From contig NZ_MUHH01000016.1 of the NCBI RefSeq assembly GCF_002217475.1, positions 1 to 64,000 of the forward strand: DNA of 64,000 bases, in the 5' to 3' direction. A program made the translations under genes and the position numbers. Below the pieces are notes generated by a model. The model saw only the letters and a list, made by a program, of their open reading frames with translations. It made no database searches and was not told the origin of the DNA. Positions 60,545 through 64,000 of the stretch are shown piece by piece. Source of the DNA: Flavobacterium tructae. GTDB taxonomy: Bacteria; Bacteroidota; Bacteroidia; Flavobacteriales; Flavobacteriaceae. Each line of letters starts with the position of its first letter. Position 1 is the first letter of the stretch.

Positions 60545-61111
60545 TTAATAAATGCGTTTTCTGATTCTGCTCAAAGCTTGTGGAGTGATGCCAATATAAG
60601 AGGCAAGATATTTTTGAGGAATCCTTTGTATGAGCTGTGGCTGTTCTGTAAACAGATTCAGATAACGCAGCTCGGCGGATTCGTTCAGCAGCGAAAGTTC
60701 TCTTTTTGTTTTTTTAAGAAATAATCCTTCACTGGCAAAGCGTCCGATGGTATTTCCAATCTTAGTTTCAGCATAAATATCCTGAAGATCTTCGTAAGAT
60801 ATGCGCCAAAGAACGGTTTCTGCGAGGGTTTCAATCGTATAAGTGACAGGTAGTCTTGTGATAAACGAATCATACCCACTCGTAAATTCACCATCGAATA
60901 CAAAAGTAAAAGTACGGTCGTGATCCTCACCGGGAATGTAATATCTTACCAATCCCTTTTCGACAAAAGAAAGATAGTTTTCGATGGTACCCGCTTTCAG
61001 TATTGAGGTTTTCTTTGGAAATTCTTCCCGGATGAGCTTAGATGAAAAAGTATTCCATTCGGCATCTGAAAGTTTTGCCATTCGTTCAAAATTGTCTCTT
61101 ATCGATTGCAT
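60545..61111 (-). CDS. Crp/Fnr-family transcriptional regulator
   Basis: A regulator of about 188 residues with an N-terminal cyclic-nucleotide-like sensor domain (KKTSILKAGTIENYLSFVEKGLVRYYIPGEDHDRTFTFVFDGEFTSGYDSF) and a C-terminal HTH (IPQKYLASYIGITPQALSRIRK). No Fnr-type Cys cluster is seen. The ATG at 61111 fits the family N terminus; a longer frame to 61225 overlaps the divergent gene and its promoter. A near -7 box (TACTTTTA) is at 61132-61139. The DoxX gene follows and is a likely target. Confidence 0.88.
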   Translation of the reverse strand: MQSIRDNFERMAKLSDAEWNTFSSKLIREEFPKKTSILKAGTIENYLSFVEKGLVRYYIPGEDHDRTFTFVFDGEFTSGYDSFITRLPVTYTIETLAETVLWRISYEDLQDIYAETKIGNTIGRFASEGLFLKKTKRELSLLNESAELRYLNLFTEQPQLIQRIPQKYLASYIGITPQALSRIRKRIY

Positions 61112-61194
61112 TTGTTTGTGAAATTTGATCTTAAAAGTAGCAAAAAAATAAGAGAAGCAATCTGATTTGTGTAATGCATCCCATAATAAATGTC

Positions 61195-61202
61195 TATTTT
61201 TG
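61195..61202 (+). promoter_or_regulatory. -7 promoter box of the AEC transporter gene
   Basis: TATTTTTG, an exact consensus match, 16 bp before the ATG at 61218. It is divergent from the regulator gene. Confidence 0.5.
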
Positions 61203-61217
61203 TGACTACTAAATGAT

Positions 61218-62129
61218 ATGAGCAACTTTATTCAAATATTTCTATTTCTTGCACTGGGTTTACTTTTACAACGCATAAAGCAATTTCCAACTCACCTTTA
61301 TAAGGTTTTAAATAAGGTCGTCCTTTATGTCTGCCTGCCCGCAATTACATTGTATCATATTCCGAAAATAAAATGGAGCAATGAATTACTGTTCCCCATA
61401 CTGTCGGGCTGGATTGGTTTTCTACTGGCTCTTGTATTTTTTCATTTTCTCGGAAGAAGATTAGGCTGGTCAAACAAATTGATTGGCTGCCTGATTTTAA
61501 CTGCGGGACTGTGCAATTCTTCTTTTTTAGGGTACCCTATAATCGAAGCTCTGTTTGGTAAAAAAGGCTTGGAAACTGCAATTCTTGTAGACCAGCCGGG
61601 AACGTTTGTGGTGGTTTCTACACTTGGAGTTTTTGTAGCAGCTTTTTATTCTAAAGGAAGCGCGGATTCTCTAAGCATTTTAAAAAAGATCATCTTATTC
61701 CCTCCGTTTATTACTTTTTTAGTAGCTTGTTTGCTGAATGTTCTCCAATACGATTTAGATACGAATGTTCAGTCTGTTTTAGTCAAAGTAGGAAGTCTTG
61801 TAACACCTTTGGCCCTACTTTCGGTTGGATTACAGCTTACTTTTGATCGAAAAAGCCAGCACTGGCAATTTTTGCGCCTCGGACTTTTCTTTCGGCTTGT
61901 AGTAGTTCCGTTTGTTATTTTGGTTTTATACGTTTTTATTTTAAAGCAGCATTCCGAAGCCGTTAAAATAACCATTATGGAAATGGCCATGGCACCCATG
62001 ATTACAGGTGCGATCTTAGCGTCGACTTATGGATTGAAACCGAGATTGAGCAGTATGATGATTGGTTTTGGAATCCCAATTTCATTTATTACCCTTACGA
62101 TTTGGTATTGGATTCTGAGTTTAATTTAG
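61218..62129 (+). CDS. AEC-family transporter (auxin efflux carrier-like permease)
   Basis: A 303-residue inner-membrane protein with about ten helices in two five-helix halves, as in the AEC family of organic-acid and auxin-like carriers. GLCNSSFLGYPIIEALFG and the late AMAPMITGAILASTYGLKP are typical. The substrate, possibly malonate, malate or another carboxylate, is unknown. It is divergently transcribed from the Crp/Fnr-type gene. Confidence 0.9.
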   Translation: MSNFIQIFLFLALGLLLQRIKQFPTHLYKVLNKVVLYVCLPAITLYHIPKIKWSNELLFPILSGWIGFLLALVFFHFLGRRLGWSNKLIGCLILTAGLCNSSFLGYPIIEALFGKKGLETAILVDQPGTFVVVSTLGVFVAAFYSKGSADSLSILKKIILFPPFITFLVACLLNVLQYDLDTNVQSVLVKVGSLVTPLALLSVGLQLTFDRKSQHWQFLRLGLFFRLVVVPFVILVLYVFILKQHSEAVKITIMEMAMAPMITGAILASTYGLKPRLSSMMIGFGIPISFITLTIWYWILSLI

Positions 62130-62241
62130 TTTTAAATACTAATTAGATAGAGAATGTAGAATTTTAACTTTTTTTTAGAAAATCGGTGTTTTCTTTGTGC
62201 TTTTTTTGACTAATTTTAGAGAAACTAAAAAATATATTATT

Positions 62242-62880
62242 ATGTCAACATTAAGATTAGGAGATATTGCTCCGGATTTTCATGCAGAAACAACCGAAGG
62301 ACCCGTTAAATTTCATGAATGGTTAGGTGATTCCTGGGGTGTTTTATTTTCTCATCCTTCAGATTTTACTCCGGTTTGTACTACTGAATTGGGAACAGTT
62401 GCCAATTATCTTCCGGAATTTACCAAAAGAAATACAAAAGTCATTGCGTTAAGTGTAGATGGTTTAGACTCCCATTTAGAGTGGATCAAGGACATTAACG
62501 AAACTCAGAATACAACAGTTAATTTTCCAATTATTGCGGACGAGGATAAAAGAATTGCGACTTTATACCATATGCTGCATCCAAATGCAAGTGATAAATT
62601 TACGGTGCGTTCTGTGTTTGTAGTGGGGGCCGATAAAAAGATCAAACTTACTTTAACCTATCCGGCTTCTACAGGAAGAAATTTTGACGAGTTACTCCGT
62701 GTTATAGACAGTTTGCAATTAACAGCCAACTATAGTGTAGCTACTCCCGCCAACTGGAAAGACGGAGAAGATGTAGTGATTACACTGGCTGTTCCGGATA
62801 GTGATATTCCTGCGAAATTTCCAAAAGGATATACACCAATAAAACCTTATTTGCGTATTACACCGCAGCCTAATAAGTAA
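62242..62880 (+). CDS. 1-Cys peroxiredoxin (Prx6/AhpC-TSA family)
   Basis: Thiol peroxidase of 212 residues. The peroxidatic Cys is residue 46 in DFTPVCTTE, with the usual Thr/Arg partners downstream (FTVRSVFV). The Prx6-type C-terminal domain begins near 155 (ANYSVATPANWKDGEDVVI), and no resolving Cys is apparent. It reduces hydrogen peroxide and lipid peroxides. The ATG at 62242 is the family start; a -7-like TAATTTTA is at 62211-62218. A terminator hairpin follows. Confidence 0.93.
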   Translation: MSTLRLGDIAPDFHAETTEGPVKFHEWLGDSWGVLFSHPSDFTPVCTTELGTVANYLPEFTKRNTKVIALSVDGLDSHLEWIKDINETQNTTVNFPIIADEDKRIATLYHMLHPNASDKFTVRSVFVVGADKKIKLTLTYPASTGRNFDELLRVIDSLQLTANYSVATPANWKDGEDVVITLAVPDSDIPAKFPKGYTPIKPYLRITPQPNK

Positions 62881-63190
62881 GGGGCTAAGAGGCTAAGTTT
62901 CTTAGGTACTAAGTTTTTAATCATTAAGTTTTATTAAAGATTCCGGGTTTTTAAGAGTTTTTTCTTAAAGGTTCGGAATCTTTATTTTTTCCAGATTTAG
63001 GAGTCGAATAATAATTTTGGGATTATACTGTTTAAAGTAGACACAAAAAGTGATTAATGGTCCGCTTATGAAACAGAAGTTACCAATTATTGAATTGTTT
63101 TTCACAATAAAAGATTTGTATTGTAAGTTCGCTGTATGAATGCTAAATCTTTATGGGATTCAAAAAAATGTAATTAAACCCCAAAATAAT
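62881..63190. other. intergenic region with terminator and no gene
   Basis: After the peroxiredoxin, a run of CTTAG/CTAAG words is followed by a long hairpin at 62936-62983 and then AT-rich DNA. Minus-strand frames run through the right part, but they are antisense to the following lipoprotein and are not supported as genes. Confidence 0.55.
62936..62990 (+). terminator. rho-independent terminator of the peroxiredoxin gene
   Basis: Outer arms AAAGATTCCG / CGGAATCTTT are perfect (10 bp); inner TTTAAGA/TCTTAAA can also pair. A T-rich tail follows. Confidence 0.7.
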
Positions 63191-64000
63191 ATGATTTCTA
63201 AAACAAACTTTAGAACGATCGGTTCGCTCGTAATTATACTATTTCTTTTCAATAGTTGTGATAAAGGAGATAGTCCGGTTGATTCTGAATCAAAGACACC
63301 TGAGACTACAAATCCCGAGACACAGACACCTCCACCAGCTGTTACCACAAACCTGAGTATAGAATCCTCTAATACGTTTGGAGTTTTAAAATTATCACAA
63401 GACGATTTTAAGTACTGGAACAGCCACACTATTAATGAAACAGCCACAGTAGAAAAACTTAAAACGCTTTGTAAAACTGAAATTTATCCGGTTTTGAAAG
63501 ATGATTTTGATTTTATTGTGATCGTATTGAATAATGCAACAAGTACGCCTCCTACAGGAATGCCTTATGGTATTTATCAAAGTGTAAAAAATGATACGCA
63601 GGGTATCGGACTTAGTTTGTTTGACAGTACAAAAGATTATGGTTCTGCGGGTAAACTGCAAGGAGTTTATTTTCTTTACCTAAACAATATCCAGGGCGGA
63701 CCTATTTTACATGAGATGTTTCACCGATGGGCTAATTATGCCGTTCCGCAAGATTATGTATACCATTGGGATAAAGTAAAAGGAATACTAAGCGGAGTGT
63801 CCAATAACATTGCCGATATTGAATTGTATCTTGCAGGAGCGATTCCTGCTTCGGAGATTAAGGATGCCGAGAGTCTGGCTATTTATAATGATCCCCGTTT
63901 TACCAATAAAACAAGGATTCCAAACAGTACTAATTCGCAAAAAAGTTTTAAATCGCTTTTGGTAGTCATGAATCCTACCACTCTGACTGATACCGAAATA
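63191..64000 (+). CDS. lipoprotein with HExxH zinc-peptidase motif, cut by window edge
   Basis: An open frame of 270 codons runs from the ATG at 63191 to the right edge with no stop. The N terminus has a basic start, a hydrophobic core and the lipobox NSC (Cys about 23), then a Thr/Pro-rich linker. Near residue 175 the sequence reads PILHEMFHRWANYAV, matching the HExxH zinc-metallopeptidase motif. I do not recognise the family. It may be a surface-attached metalloprotease. The C terminus is missing. Confidence 0.8.
   Translation, partial: MISKTNFRTIGSLVIILFLFNSCDKGDSPVDSESKTPETTNPETQTPPPAVTTNLSIESSNTFGVLKLSQDDFKYWNSHTINETATVEKLKTLCKTEIYPVLKDDFDFIVIVLNNATSTPPTGMPYGIYQSVKNDTQGIGLSLFDSTKDYGSAGKLQGVYFLYLNNIQGGPILHEMFHRWANYAVPQDYVYHWDKVKGILSGVSNNIADIELYLAGAIPASEIKDAESLAIYNDPRFTNKTRIPNSTNSQKSFKSLLVVMNPTTLTDTEI

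Noticed and set aside
60545..61225. Longer start of the Crp/Fnr-type regulator at 61225
   Set aside because: It would overlap the promoter and first codons of the divergent AEC gene; the ATG at 61111 fits the family.
63160..63661. Two minus-strand genes near the right edge
   Set aside because: They lie antisense to a longer plus-strand frame that has a lipobox and an HExxH motif.

Overview
The window is typical of a Bacteroidota genome, most likely a Flavobacterium or close relative. This is inferred from low G+C, ATG/GTG/TTG starts with little Shine-Dalgarno signal, repeated -7 promoter boxes of the Bacteroidota form TAnnTTTG, SusC-type plug/carboxypeptidase-regulatory domains, MtaB, PorT-like barrels, and intergenic word-like inverted repeats. 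Most of it is chromosomal housekeeping. I see no prophage, IS transposase, CRISPR array or rRNA operon. One tRNA gene (Trp, anticodon CCA) is present.

Layout. 0-6 kb: an HtrA protease (-), then a dapF / acetyltransferase / mltG / DUF2279 operon (+) and a lysozyme-like protein. 6-11.5 kb (-): udk, ftsB/divIC-like, and the two methylmalonyl-CoA mutase subunits with a ParE-type toxin-antitoxin pair wedged between them. Their G-protein chaperone meaB lies far away at 57.5-58.6 kb. 11.7-20 kb: a dienoyl-CoA reductase-like SDR, an aminotransferase, then dnaA with a phosphatase, an RsmI-like methylase and a TonB-domain protein, then ribD and a HAD phosphatase. The dnaA area may be near the replication origin. 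20-36 kb (mostly +): prmC, hisS, a tandem repeat array plus tRNA-Trp, grpE-dnaJ, an ABC-2 exporter, an NtrC-like regulator without a DNA-binding domain, a one-lobed DEAD-like protein, small hydrolases and mtaB.

36-43 kb (-) holds the most unusual locus: an ECF sigma factor, a one-TM putative anti-sigma factor, a plug-domain/von Willebrand A fusion and a mini plug protein. All three downstream proteins carry the same TonB-plug-like module. 43-52 kb (+): a PPK2 kinase, a PhoX-like phosphatase with a di-haem peroxidase, and a LytS/LytTR two-component pair flanked by outer-membrane barrel proteins. 52-58 kb: a barrel protein, MATE exporter, LTA-synthase-like sulfatase and lipoproteins. 58-63 kb: an oxidative-stress flavoured cluster (Rrf2 regulator with NAD(P)-binding protein, DoxX with a Crp/Fnr regulator, an AEC transporter, a 1-Cys peroxiredoxin). 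The right edge cuts a lipoprotein with an HExxH zinc-protease motif.

Intergenic DNA is rich in structure: strong rho-independent terminators, a 125-bp element with perfect 27-bp inverted arms, a 15-bp inverted repeat present twice, a ~108-bp tandem repeat, and several short intergenic stretches built from locus-specific words in inverted orientation. Function assignments rest on motif recognition by eye; no database search was run.
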